A stretch of 64,000 nt of DNA from Streptomyces sp. GESEQ-4. GTDB lineage: Bacteria > Actinomycetota > Actinomycetes > Streptomycetales > Streptomycetaceae. Both the position numbers and the translations under genes were made by a program. The stretch is taken from positions 62,001 to 126,000 of the forward strand of contig NZ_JAFFSU010000009.1 in NCBI RefSeq assembly GCF_017948455.1. Direction: 5' to 3'. Position 1 is the first letter of the stretch. The number at the start of each line of letters is the position of its first letter. The notes under the pieces were generated by a model. It searched no databases, was not told where the DNA came from, and saw only the letters and a list, made by a program, of their open reading frames with translations. This document shows positions 8,546 to 16,555 of this stretch, one piece after another.

Positions 8546-9276
8546 GCAGCAGCAGGTTGATCGGAGTCGGGGTGGGTCCCGGCGATCCGGAGCTGGTGAC
8601 CGTCAAGGGCGTCAATGCTCTGCGTGCCGCCGATGTCGTCGTCGTGCCGGTCATGGATACCGGGGAGCGGGGGCGGGCCGAGGCCACCGTTCTGCATTAC
8701 GTGCCCGAGGAGAAAGTCGTGCGGGTCGTGTTCGCGCTGAACGAGCGGAGCGATCGGGGGCGGCGAGAGGCCGCCTGGGATGCTGCCGGGGAGCGGGTTG
8801 CCCGGCTCCTGACGACGCACGGGGCCGTTGCCTTTGCCACCATCGGGGATCCCAACGTCTATTCCACGTTCACCTATCTCGCGCAGACCATCGGCGAGTT
8901 GGTGCCGGGGACGGTAGTCGAGACCGTGCCTGGGATCACCGCCATGCAGGATCTCGCCTCGCGGTCTGGGGCCGTGCTCACCGAGGGGACCGAGCCGCTC
9001 ACGCTCGTGCCGGTGACCGCGGGGGCCGCCGTGCTCAAGGACGCGCTCGCCGGGCCGGGGACCGTCGTCGCGTACAAGTTCGGGCGGCAGGCCGGGGAGG
9101 TCGCGGAGGCGCTGCGGGAGACCGGGCGGCTGGACGACGCCGTATGGGGGTCGGCGCTCGGGCTGCCGGAGGAGTCCGTGCGGCCCGCCGCCGAGCTCGA
9201 CGGTGAGCCCCTCCCCTATCTGTCGACGCTGATCGCGCCCGCGCGGCGCGACGGCGGGCGGGGCGGGAAGCTGTGA
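8542..9276 (+). CDS. cobI: Precorrin-2 C20-methyltransferase CobI
   Basis: This SAM-dependent tetrapyrrole methylase methylates C20 of precorrin-2. From ATG 8542 it is 244 residues, the normal size. It opens with the SAM-binding loop GVGVGPGDPELVTVKG and has the downstream class III methylase motifs FATIGDPNVYSTFTYL and ETVPGITAMQDLAS. The ATG overlaps the cobB stop (ATGA), which excludes the longer open frame that begins upstream at 8410. It is the last gene of the first + strand block; the ZIP gene follows convergently after 20 bp. Confidence 0.93.
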   Translation: MSSSRLIGVGVGPGDPELVTVKGVNALRAADVVVVPVMDTGERGRAEATVLHYVPEEKVVRVVFALNERSDRGRREAAWDAAGERVARLLTTHGAVAFATIGDPNVYSTFTYLAQTIGELVPGTVVETVPGITAMQDLASRSGAVLTEGTEPLTLVPVTAGAAVLKDALAGPGTVVAYKFGRQAGEVAEALRETGRLDDAVWGSALGLPEESVRPAAELDGEPLPYLSTLIAPARRDGGRGGKL

Positions 9277-9296
9277 ACGGCCGCGGTCTGTCCCGC

Positions 9297-10013
9297 TCAG
9301 CCGGAGATGCCTACCACCAGCCAGATGAACGCCGCTCCGGCGACCGTGCAGAGCAGGGTCGAGCGGGCGGAGCGCAGGTGGTGGGCCTCGGGGAGGATCT
9401 CGGAGGCGGCGAGGTAGAGCAGTGCGCCGCCGAACAAGCCGAGGTAGTAGCCGAGCAGTTCCTCCGGGATGGTGAACAGGAGCGTCGAGGCCGCGCCGGC
9501 GACGGGGGCCGCCGCGTCCGCGAGCAGCATGGCGAGCGCCCGGCGGCGGGCGTTCCCGTACAGGCGGGTGATCGTGTACGTGTTGAAGCCGTCCGCGAAG
9601 TCGTGCGCGATCACGGCGAGCGCGACCGTCACGCCCATGTCCCCGCCGACCTGGAACGCGGCGCCGATCGCGATGCCGTCCATCGCGCTGTGCCCGACCA
9701 TCGCGGCCCCCGCCGACAGGCCCACCTCGGGCGTCCGGCCGTTCGGCTCATGCGCCGCGCGCGCTGCCAGCAGCCGTTGCACCAGGTGGGCGAGGAGGAA
9801 CCCCGCGACGAAGAGCACCAGGGCCGCCGGTACGCCGAAGACGTCCGCGTCCGCCGCGTCCAGCGCCTCCGGCAGCAGGTCCAGGCCGACCACGCCCAGC
9901 ATCAGGCCGCCGGCCAGGCCCAGGACCAGATGACGGCGGTCGGTCACACGCTGTGCCGTCCAGCCGCCGGCCAGCGTCATCAGGAACGCGCCGAGCGCGA
10001 CGAAGACCGCCAT
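9297..10013 (-). CDS. ZIP family divalent metal transporter
   Basis: This 238-residue integral membrane protein has about eight hydrophobic segments and the two ZIP metal-site motifs HSAMDGIAIG and HDFADG, which line the transport path. ZIP proteins import zinc, iron or related divalent cations. It is encoded on the opposite strand inside the cobalamin cluster, convergent with cobI and divergent from cobM (117 bp between starts). By context it may supply cobalt, but the sequence does not settle the metal. No Zur-type inverted repeat or cobalamin riboswitch is evident upstream. The central loop is short and not strongly histidine-rich. Confidence 0.88.
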   Translation of the reverse strand: MAVFVALGAFLMTLAGGWTAQRVTDRRHLVLGLAGGLMLGVVGLDLLPEALDAADADVFGVPAALVLFVAGFLLAHLVQRLLAARAAHEPNGRTPEVGLSAGAAMVGHSAMDGIAIGAAFQVGGDMGVTVALAVIAHDFADGFNTYTITRLYGNARRRALAMLLADAAAPVAGAASTLLFTIPEELLGYYLGLFGGALLYLAASEILPEAHHLRSARSTLLCTVAGAAFIWLVVGISG

Positions 10014-10130
10014 AGGGCTTTGCTATCCGATCACCCTGCGTGCGCGCATGTCCGGCACCCCCGTATGCACTGACTTTTCGCCCGACTTCGTAAGACCGCT
10101 TTGCAGCTTGTACGAGAGGACCGATTTCCC

Positions 10131-10949
10131 ATGGCCGATGCCACCGCCGGCAAGGTGACCTTCGTCGGTGCCGGCCCCGGCGCCGCCGATCTGCTGACGT
10201 TCCGGGCCGCGCGCGCCATCGCCGAGGCCGACGTCGTGATCTGGGCGGCGAGCCTGGTCCAGGCGGAGGTCCTTGAGCATGCGCGCGAGGACGCGGAGAT
10301 CCTGGACTCGGCGACGATGTCGCTGGAGGACGTGGTCGCCGTCTACGAGCGGGCCCGGACCGATGGTCTGCGGGTGGCCCGTATTCACTCCGGGGACCCC
10401 GCTCTCTGGGGCGGTACGCAGGAGCAGCTCGACCGGTGTGCCGCGCTCGGCATCGCCACCGAGGTCGTGCCCGGCGTCTCCGCCTTCTCCGCCGTCGCCG
10501 CGCTCGCCCAGCGGGAGCTGACGATCCCCGAGGTGGCGCAGTCCGTCGTGCTGACCCGGCTCGGCGGCGGCAAGACGCCGATGCCGCCCGGGGAAGAGGT
10601 GCGCGAGTTCGCCAAGCACGGCACGACCATGGCGATCTTCCTGTCGGCCGCCCGGAGTGGACAGCTCGTACGGGAGTTGCTGGAGGGCGGCTATCCGACG
10701 TCGACCCCGGTCGTCATCGCCTACCAGGCGACCTGGCCCGAGGAACTGGTCGTGCGCTGCACGATCGCGACCCTGGAGGAGACGGTCAAGGAGCACAAGC
10801 TCTGGAAGCACACCCTCTTCCTCGTCGGCCCCGCCCTCGCCGCGCGGGGCACCCGCTCGCACCTGTACCACCCCGGCCATTTCCACGGCTACCGCAAGGC
10901 CGACCCTGAGGCCCGCAAGGCGCTGCGCGAGCGAGGGGCGAGTACATGA
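10131..10949 (+). CDS. cobM: Precorrin-4 C11-methyltransferase CobM
   Basis: CobM (CbiF family) methylates C11 of precorrin-4 with SAM. The 272-residue product begins with the SAM motif VGAGPGAADLLTFRAARA and contains RIHSGDPALWGGTQEQL and EVVPGVSAFSAVAALAQREL. ATG 10131 is preceded by GAGAGGA at a good distance; a TTG at 10101 would add ten residues and is less likely. Because the ZIP gene interrupts the strand, this gene must begin a second transcription unit, and its promoter should lie in 10014-10130. It overlaps cobL by four bases. Confidence 0.93.
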   Translation: MADATAGKVTFVGAGPGAADLLTFRAARAIAEADVVIWAASLVQAEVLEHAREDAEILDSATMSLEDVVAVYERARTDGLRVARIHSGDPALWGGTQEQLDRCAALGIATEVVPGVSAFSAVAALAQRELTIPEVAQSVVLTRLGGGKTPMPPGEEVREFAKHGTTMAIFLSAARSGQLVRELLEGGYPTSTPVVIAYQATWPEELVVRCTIATLEETVKEHKLWKHTLFLVGPALAARGTRSHLYHPGHFHGYRKADPEARKALRERGAST

Positions 10950-12283
10950 TCACGGTCGTCGGTACGGGGACTGGGGCGCCGCCTCCCGAGGACGTCCTCG
11001 GCGCCGCGGAGCTGGTGGTCGGCGGGCGACGGCATCTCGACGCCGTACGGCTGCCGTCGGGCGCCGAGCAGGTCGTGCTCGGTCCGCCGGCGCCCGCGCT
11101 GGACCGGATCGAGGCGTACGTCGCCAAGCAGGCGCCGGTCGTCGTGCTGGCCTCCGGCGACCCCGGGTTCTTCGGGATCGTGCGGGTGCTGGCCGAGCGC
11201 TTCGGTGCCGGGCTGCTCGACATCCGGCCGGGCGTGTCCTCCGTGGCCGCCGCCTTCGCGCGGGCCGGGCTGACGTGGGACGACGCGGTGGTGGTCAGCG
11301 CGCACGGCCGGGAGCTACGGACGGCGGTGAATGTCTGCCGGGCGCATCCGAAGGTCGCGGTGCTGACCGGGCCCGGCGCCGGTCCGGCCGAGTTGGGTGC
11401 CGCCCTGCTGCACAGTGACCGCGTCCTCGTCGTCGCGTCCGCGCTGGGCGACCCCGAGCGGGAGCGCGTGGAGCGGGTGACGCCGCGCGAGGCCGCCGCG
11501 CGTGACTGGGGGACGGCGGTGAGTGTGGTGCTGTGCCTGGACGAGACGCGGTTCCCGGCGTGCACCCGCGGGCCGGTGGGGGCTGGTCGCGCAGTTCCCC
11601 GCGCCCCTTCGGGGCGCTGCCGAACCGCTCGACCAGCCACGACGGACCCGCGGCCGGCAGCCGGTCCACGGACGGTCGCCGGGCCCGGGGTCGGGCCCGA
11701 CCGATGGGCGCTGGACGAGGGCGAGTTCGCGCACCGCGACTCGATGATCACCAAGTTCGAGGTACGGGCACTGGCGCTGGCCCGGCTCGGGCCGCGCCTC
11801 GGCGATCTGGTCTGGGACGTCGGCGCGGGCTCCGGTTCCGTGGCCGTCGAGTGCGCGCGGCTCGGGGCCGCCGTCGTCGCCGTCGAGAAGACCGGGGACG
11901 GCGTCGAGCGGATCCGCGCGAACGCCGCCGGGCACGGGGTGGACGTACAGGTTCTCCACGGGAGCGCGCCGGGCGTGCTGGCCGGACTCGACGATCCCGA
12001 CGCGGTGTTCGTCGGCGGGGGCGGGGGCGATCTGCCGGACATCGTCACCGCGTGTGCGCGGCGGGCGCGGCGGACGGTGGTCGTCGCGATGGCCGCGCTT
12101 GACCGGGTCCCGGCGGTGCGCGAGGCGCTCACCGCGGCCGGGTTCTCCTGCGACGGCGTTCTGCTGCAGTCGTCCCGGCTGGCGCCGCTGCCGGGGGACG
12201 TGACCCGGCTCGCGGCGACCAATCCGGTTTTCCTGTTGTGGGGTGTCAGAAAGCCCCTGGATCGTGAGGGAGTTGCCCAGTGA
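10946..12283 (+). CDS. cobL: Precorrin-6Y C5,15-methyltransferase (decarboxylating) CobL (CbiE-CbiT)
   Basis: This bifunctional enzyme methylates C5 and C15 and removes the C12 acetate carboxyl. The N-terminal CbiE-like methylase (about residues 1-200) has VVLASGDPGFFGIVR. The C-terminal CbiT-like Rossmann methyltransferase (about 255-445) has DVGAGSGSVAVECARLGA and FVGGGGGDLPDI. Residues about 206-240 linking them are Arg/Pro/Gly/Ala-rich and are translated from a dispersed hairpin repeat (11581-11651). Total length is 445 residues. It overlaps cobM upstream and the cbiG-cobJ gene downstream by four bases each. Confidence 0.93.
   Translation: MITVVGTGTGAPPPEDVLGAAELVVGGRRHLDAVRLPSGAEQVVLGPPAPALDRIEAYVAKQAPVVVLASGDPGFFGIVRVLAERFGAGLLDIRPGVSSVAAAFARAGLTWDDAVVVSAHGRELRTAVNVCRAHPKVAVLTGPGAGPAELGAALLHSDRVLVVASALGDPERERVERVTPREAAARDWGTAVSVVLCLDETRFPACTRGPVGAGRAVPRAPSGRCRTARPATTDPRPAAGPRTVAGPGVGPDRWALDEGEFAHRDSMITKFEVRALALARLGPRLGDLVWDVGAGSGSVAVECARLGAAVVAVEKTGDGVERIRANAAGHGVDVQVLHGSAPGVLAGLDDPDAVFVGGGGGDLPDIVTACARRARRTVVVAMAALDRVPAVREALTAAGFSCDGVLLQSSRLAPLPGDVTRLAATNPVFLLWGVRKPLDREGVAQ
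11581..11651 (-). repeat. Dispersed GC-rich repeat, copy 1 (inside cobL)
   Basis: On the - strand this reads GGGGCGCGGGGAACTGCGCG followed by ACCAGCC, the core of the element seen five more times in the window. GCGCCCC-TTC-GGGGCGC (11601-11617) forms a perfect hairpin. A forward copy of the tail CGACCAGCCACGACGGACCC follows at 11630, so the copy is arranged as two inverted halves. It is read through in frame as the CobL interdomain linker. Confidence 0.8.
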
Positions 12284-13980
12284 TCGGCCTCATTTCCGCC
12301 ACCGCGGCGGGGGCGGCGGCGCGGGACCGGCTGGCCGCGGCGTGGCCGGACCGCACGCGCGTGTACGACGGACCCGTGGGGGACGCCGTACGGCGGGCGT
12401 TCGCGGAGTGCGAGCAGCTCGTGTGTTTTCTGGCGACGGGCGCGGTCGTACGGCTGATCGCCCCGCTGTTGGGTGACAAGGCCGCCGACCCGGGTGTGGT
12501 GAGCGTCGACGAGAGCGGGCGGTTCGCCGTGTCGCTGGTCGGCGGGCATGGGGGCGGGGCCAATGAACTTGCCCGGGACGTCGGGGAGTTGCTGGGTGCC
12601 GAGCCCGTGGTGACCACGGCCACCGATGCCGTGGGGGTGCCCGGTCTGGACACGCTCGGGTTGCCGGTGGAGGGCGATGTCGCCGGGGTCTCGCGGGCCC
12701 TGCTCGACGGCGAACCGGTGGCGCTGAAGGCGGAGGTGGCCTGGCCGCTGCCGCCGCTCCGGGTCGGCGCCGAGGGGTCGTATGCGATCCGGCTGACGGA
12801 TCGGCTCGTCGAGTCCGCCGAGCGCGAGGTCGTGCTCCGTCCGCCGTCCCTCGTCGTCGGCGTCGGTGCCTCGAAGGGCGCTCCCGTCGACGAGGTGCTC
12901 GGGCTGGTCGAGAGCGCGCTCAGCGACGCCGGTCTCTCCGCCAAGTCCCTCGCCGAGCTCGCCACGGTCGACGCCAAGGCCGACGAGCCCGGCATCGTCG
13001 AAGCCGCCGCACGGCTCGGCGTCCCCCTCGTCACCCACTCCGCCGAGGAGCTGGCCGCCGTAGAGGTTCCCAACCCCTCCGACGCGCCCCTCGCCGCCGT
13101 GGGCACCCGTTCCGTCGCCGAGGCCGCCGCCCTGGTGCGCGGCGGTGAACTCCTCGTACCGAAGCGGAAGTCGGAGCGCGCCGACGGGCAGCCCGCGATG
13201 GCGACCTGTGCCGTCGTACGACGCCCCGCGCGCGGGCGTCTCGCGGTGGTCGGGCTCGGACCCGGCGCCCGGGATCTGCTCACCCCGCGGGCGAAGGCCG
13301 AACTCCGGCGCGCCGCCGTGCTCGTCGGCCTGGACCAGTACGTCGACCAGATCCGCGATCTGCTGCGGCCCGGCACCCGGGTGCTGGAGTCGGGGCTCGG
13401 CGCGGAGGAGGAGCGGGCGCGGACCGCGGTCGCCGAAGCCCGGCGCGGGCAGGCTGTCGCGCTGATCGGCAGCGGGGACGCGGGCGTCTACGCGATGGCC
13501 TCCCCCGCGCTCGCGGAGGCCTCCGACGACATCGACGTCGTCGGCGTACCCGGCGTGACCGCGGCGCTCGCCGCCGCCGCGATCCTCGGGGCACCGCTCG
13601 GCCACGACCATGTGTCGATCAGCCTGTCCGACCTGCACACGCCCTGGGAGGTCATCGAGCGGCGGGTGCGGGCGGCGGCCGAGGCGGACATCGTGGTCAC
13701 CTTCTACAACCCGCGTTCCCGGGGCCGCCACTGGCAGTTGCCGAAGGCGCTCGCCATCCTCGCCGAGCACCGGTCGGGGACGACCCCGGTCGGTGTCGTG
13801 CGCAACGCCTCACGGCCGGACGAGTCCGGCCGGCTGACGACCCTCGCCACCCTGGATCCGGCGACGGTCGACATGATGACCGTCGTGACCGTGGGCAACA
13901 CGGCGACCCGCGAGATCGCGGGACGCATGGTGACGCCGCGCGGCTACCGCTGGCAGGAAGCGCAGGAGGGTGCCGAGTGA
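12280..13980 (+). CDS. cobJ: CbiG-CobJ fusion: precorrin-3B C17-methyltransferase with CbiG domain
   Basis: Residues about 1-310 resemble CbiG (cobalt-precorrin-5A hydrolase), including FLATGAVVRLIAPLLGDKA, DESGRFAVSLVGGHGGGANEL and a C-terminal CbiG segment GVGASKGAPVDEVL. Residues about 320-566 are a CobJ/CbiH methylase with VVGLGPGARDLLTPRAKAEL, IGSGDAGVYAMA and FYNPRSRGR. CobJ methylates C17 with ring contraction. CbiG opens the delta-lactone in the anaerobic route. Such fusions occur in actinobacteria. The start overlaps the cobL stop and the end overlaps cobH (GTGA). Confidence 0.92.
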   Translation: MIGLISATAAGAAARDRLAAAWPDRTRVYDGPVGDAVRRAFAECEQLVCFLATGAVVRLIAPLLGDKAADPGVVSVDESGRFAVSLVGGHGGGANELARDVGELLGAEPVVTTATDAVGVPGLDTLGLPVEGDVAGVSRALLDGEPVALKAEVAWPLPPLRVGAEGSYAIRLTDRLVESAEREVVLRPPSLVVGVGASKGAPVDEVLGLVESALSDAGLSAKSLAELATVDAKADEPGIVEAAARLGVPLVTHSAEELAAVEVPNPSDAPLAAVGTRSVAEAAALVRGGELLVPKRKSERADGQPAMATCAVVRRPARGRLAVVGLGPGARDLLTPRAKAELRRAAVLVGLDQYVDQIRDLLRPGTRVLESGLGAEEERARTAVAEARRGQAVALIGSGDAGVYAMASPALAEASDDIDVVGVPGVTAALAAAAILGAPLGHDHVSISLSDLHTPWEVIERRVRAAAEADIVVTFYNPRSRGRHWQLPKALAILAEHRSGTTPVGVVRNASRPDESGRLTTLATLDPATVDMMTVVTVGNTATREIAGRMVTPRGYRWQEAQEGAE

Positions 13981-14567
13981 ACCGTGTGGTCCACCCGATC
14001 GAGGAGGAGTCCTACCGGCGGCTGCGCGCCCGCCTGGACACCTCGCACTTCCCGCCGCTGACCCGGGCGGTCGTGGAGCGGGTCATCCACTCCGCCGCCG
14101 ATCTCGACTACGCGACCGATCTCGTCATGGACGAGGGCGAGCTGGAGAAGGCGCACGCGGCGCTGCACGCCGGGGCGCCCGTGGTCGTCGACGTCGAGAT
14201 GGTGGGCGCCGGGATCACCCGGCGTGAGACCGTCTGCCGGCTGAGGGACGCCGAGGCTGGGCCGGGGCTGACCCGTTCGGCCCACGCGATCCGGCTCGCC
14301 TACGAGCAGGTCGGCCCTGGCGCCCTCTGGGTCATCGGCAACGCACCCACCGCGCTGGAGGAGTTGCTGACGCTGGACGCCTCCCCCGCGCTCGTCATCG
14401 GTCTGCCCGTCGGCTTCGTCGGCGCGACCGAGTCCAAGGCCGCGTTGCGCGAGAGCGGGCTGCCCGCTGTCAGCAACGTGTCCGAGAAGGGCGGTTCGGC
14501 GGTCGCCGCCGCCGCGCTCAACGCCCTGCTGTACCACCCCACTTCGCCATCCGAGGAGAAACAGTGA
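13977..14567 (+). CDS. cobH: Precorrin-8X methylmutase CobH
   Basis: CobH (CbiC family) moves the methyl group from C11 to C12, giving hydrogenobyrinic acid. The 196-residue product has the conserved catalytic histidine in RVIHSAADLDYA (His38), then VDVEMVGAGITRR, WVIGNAPTALEEL and the glycine-rich GLPVGFVGATESK. Length is near the family norm. GTG 13977 overlaps the preceding stop. The stop overlaps the GTG of cbiX. Confidence 0.94.
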   Translation: MNRVVHPIEEESYRRLRARLDTSHFPPLTRAVVERVIHSAADLDYATDLVMDEGELEKAHAALHAGAPVVVDVEMVGAGITRRETVCRLRDAEAGPGLTRSAHAIRLAYEQVGPGALWVIGNAPTALEELLTLDASPALVIGLPVGFVGATESKAALRESGLPAVSNVSEKGGSAVAAAALNALLYHPTSPSEEKQ

Positions 14568-15484
14568 CCACCGCGCCGCCCGCCCTGCTCATCGCCGGCC
14601 ACGGCACCCGGGACGACGCCGGAGCCGAGGCGTTCCGCGACTTCGTACGGGAGTTGGGGCTCCGCCACCCCGAACTGCCGGTCGCGGGCGGCTTCATCGA
14701 GCTGTCCCCGCCGCCGCTCGGCGACGCGGTGACCGAGCTGGTGGAGCGGGGGGTGCGGCGGTTCGCCGCCGTTCCGCTGATGCTGGTGTCCGCCGGGCAC
14801 GCCAAGGGGGACATCCCGGCGGCGCTGGCCCGCGAGAAGGAACGGCACCCCGGGATCTCGTACACCTACGGCCGTCCCCTGGGCCCGCACCCGGCGCTGC
14901 TGAACGTGCTGGAGCGGCGGCTGGACGAGGCTCTGGGCGGGCGCCGCCCCCAGGACCGGGCGGACGTCACCGTGCTGCTGGTCGGGCGGGGGTCCACGGA
15001 TCCCGACGCCAACGCCGAGGTGCACAAGGCGGCCCGGCTGCTGTGGGAGGGACGCGGATACGCGGGCGTGGAGACGGCATTCGTGTCGCTGGCCGCGCCC
15101 GACGTGCCGAGCGGGCTCGAGCGGTGCGTGAAGCTGGGCGCGCGGCGGATCGTCGTCCTGCCCTACTTCCTGTTCACCGGCATCCTGCCGGACCGGGTCA
15201 AGCAGCAGACCGAGGGCTGGGCCGCCGCGCACCCCGAGATCGAGGTGCGGTCGGCCGAGGTCATCGGCCCGGAGCCGGAGCTGCTCGATCTGGTGATGGA
15301 GCGGTACGAGGAGGCCGTCAAGGGCGATCTGCGCATGAACTGCGACTCCTGCGTCTACCGCATCGCCCTGCCCGGCTTCGAGGACAAGGTGGGTCTGCCG
15401 CAGCAGCCGCACTTCCACCCGGACGACGACGGCCACCACCATCACGGTCACCACCATCACGGCGGACACGCCCATGCACACTGA
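14564..15484 (+). CDS. cbiX: CbiX-type sirohydrochlorin chelatase with MxCxxC motif and His-rich tail
   Basis: CbiX inserts cobalt (or iron) into sirohydrochlorin without ATP. The 306-residue long form has two CbiX repeats: AGHGTRDDAGAEAF with catalytic His13 and SAGHAKGDIP in the first, LVGRGSTDPDANAEVHK in the second. MNCDSC (residues 258-263) matches the MxCxxC motif known from the long Bacillus megaterium CbiX, which binds an iron-sulfur cluster. The last 25 residues contain 13 histidines, a likely metal store. Early chelation is unexpected beside CobN, so it may act on siroheme or as a metallochaperone. GTG 14564 overlaps cobH. Confidence 0.88.
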   Translation: MTTAPPALLIAGHGTRDDAGAEAFRDFVRELGLRHPELPVAGGFIELSPPPLGDAVTELVERGVRRFAAVPLMLVSAGHAKGDIPAALAREKERHPGISYTYGRPLGPHPALLNVLERRLDEALGGRRPQDRADVTVLLVGRGSTDPDANAEVHKAARLLWEGRGYAGVETAFVSLAAPDVPSGLERCVKLGARRIVVLPYFLFTGILPDRVKQQTEGWAAAHPEIEVRSAEVIGPEPELLDLVMERYEEAVKGDLRMNCDSCVYRIALPGFEDKVGLPQQPHFHPDDDGHHHHGHHHHGGHAHAH

Positions 15485-16526
15485 CGGCGGCCACGACCTG
15501 CGGCACCACGGTGACGCCGAGGTGCGCGACGACGGCTCGGCCCTCGTGGACCTGGCCGTCAACGTCCGCGCCGACACTCCCCCGGCCTGGCTGCGCGCCC
15601 GGATCGCCGAATCACTGACGTCCCTCGCTGCCTACCCGGACGGGCGTGCCGCGCGGGCGGCGGTGGCGGCACGGCATGGGGTCGCGCCGGAACGGGTGCT
15701 GCTGACCGCTGGGGCCGCCGAAGCGTTCGTGCTGCTGGCGCGGGCGCTGAAGGTGCGCCAACCGGTCGTCGTGCACCCGCAGTTCACGGAGCCGGAGGCC
15801 GCGCTGCGGGACGCCGGTCACACCGTCGACCGGGTGCTGCTCCGGGCGGAGGACGACTTCCGGCTGGACCCGGCCGCCGTACCCGAGGAGGCCGACCTGG
15901 TGGTGATCGGCAATCCGACCAACCCCACCTCGGTGCTGCATCCGGCCGGCACGATCGCCGAACTCGCCCGCCCCGGACGGACGTTGGTGGTCGACGAGGC
16001 GTTCATGGACGCCGTGCCGGGTGAGCGGGAGGCGCTGGCCGGGCGGACGGACGTGCCGGGCCTGGTCGTCCTGCGCAGTCTGACCAAGACGTGGGGTCTG
16101 GCCGGCCTACGCATCGGCTACGTGCTCGCCGCCCCGGAGACCATCGCCGACCTGGAACGGGCCCAGCCGCTCTGGCCGGTGTCCACGCCCGCGCTGGCGG
16201 CGGCACAGGCCTGCGTGGAGCCCCAGGCGCTCGCGGAGGCGGCCCACGCGGCCCACCGCATCGCCGCCGACCGGGCCCATCTCGTCGCCGGGCTCGCGGA
16301 GTTCGGCGGGCTGCGGGTCGTTGCCCCCGCCGAGGGGCCCTTCGTCCTCATACGCCTGGCGCACGCGGCCGACGTGCGGCGACGGCTGCGCGCGCTGGGG
16401 TTCGCGGTGCGCCGCGGAGACACCTTCCCGGGCCTGGACGAGGAGTGGCTGCGGCTGGCGGTGCGGGACCGGGCGACGGTCGACTCCTTCCTCCACGCCC
16501 TGCGCCAGGCGCTGGCCGGTCCCTGA
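15474..16526 (+). CDS. cobC: PLP-dependent aminotransferase-fold protein CobC (threonine-phosphate decarboxylase type)
   Basis: This 350-residue fold-type I PLP enzyme resembles histidinol-phosphate aminotransferases and CobC/CobD L-threonine-O-3-phosphate decarboxylases, which make the (R)-1-amino-2-propanol phosphate linker of cobalamin. The PLP lysine is in LRSLTKTWGLAGLRIGYVLA, with NPTNPT upstream and the arginine of VRRGDTFPGL near the C-terminus. It overlaps cbiX by 11 bases, which supports a role in the pathway. Its amino-acid specificity cannot be proved from sequence. It ends the + strand cluster, convergent with the LAETG gene. Confidence 0.83.
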   Translation: MHTDGGHDLRHHGDAEVRDDGSALVDLAVNVRADTPPAWLRARIAESLTSLAAYPDGRAARAAVAARHGVAPERVLLTAGAAEAFVLLARALKVRQPVVVHPQFTEPEAALRDAGHTVDRVLLRAEDDFRLDPAAVPEEADLVVIGNPTNPTSVLHPAGTIAELARPGRTLVVDEAFMDAVPGEREALAGRTDVPGLVVLRSLTKTWGLAGLRIGYVLAAPETIADLERAQPLWPVSTPALAAAQACVEPQALAEAAHAAHRIAADRAHLVAGLAEFGGLRVVAPAEGPFVLIRLAHAADVRRRLRALGFAVRRGDTFPGLDEEWLRLAVRDRATVDSFLHALRQALAGP

Positions 16527-16555
16527 GCACCCGCATCATGAAAACCGCTTGCCGG

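Noticed and set aside
4152..10130. Possible cobalamin riboswitch in the gaps before the chelatase subunit gene or cobM
   Set aside because: I found no B12-box-like sequence or the long leader such a riboswitch needs. The main operon promoter is outside the window.
10786..13770. 994-codon open frame on the - strand across cobM, cobL and the cbiG-cobJ gene
   Set aside because: It is fully antisense to three well-identified overlapping genes. Long open antisense frames are expected at this GC content, and the translation is low-complexity Arg/Gly/Pro without any domain.
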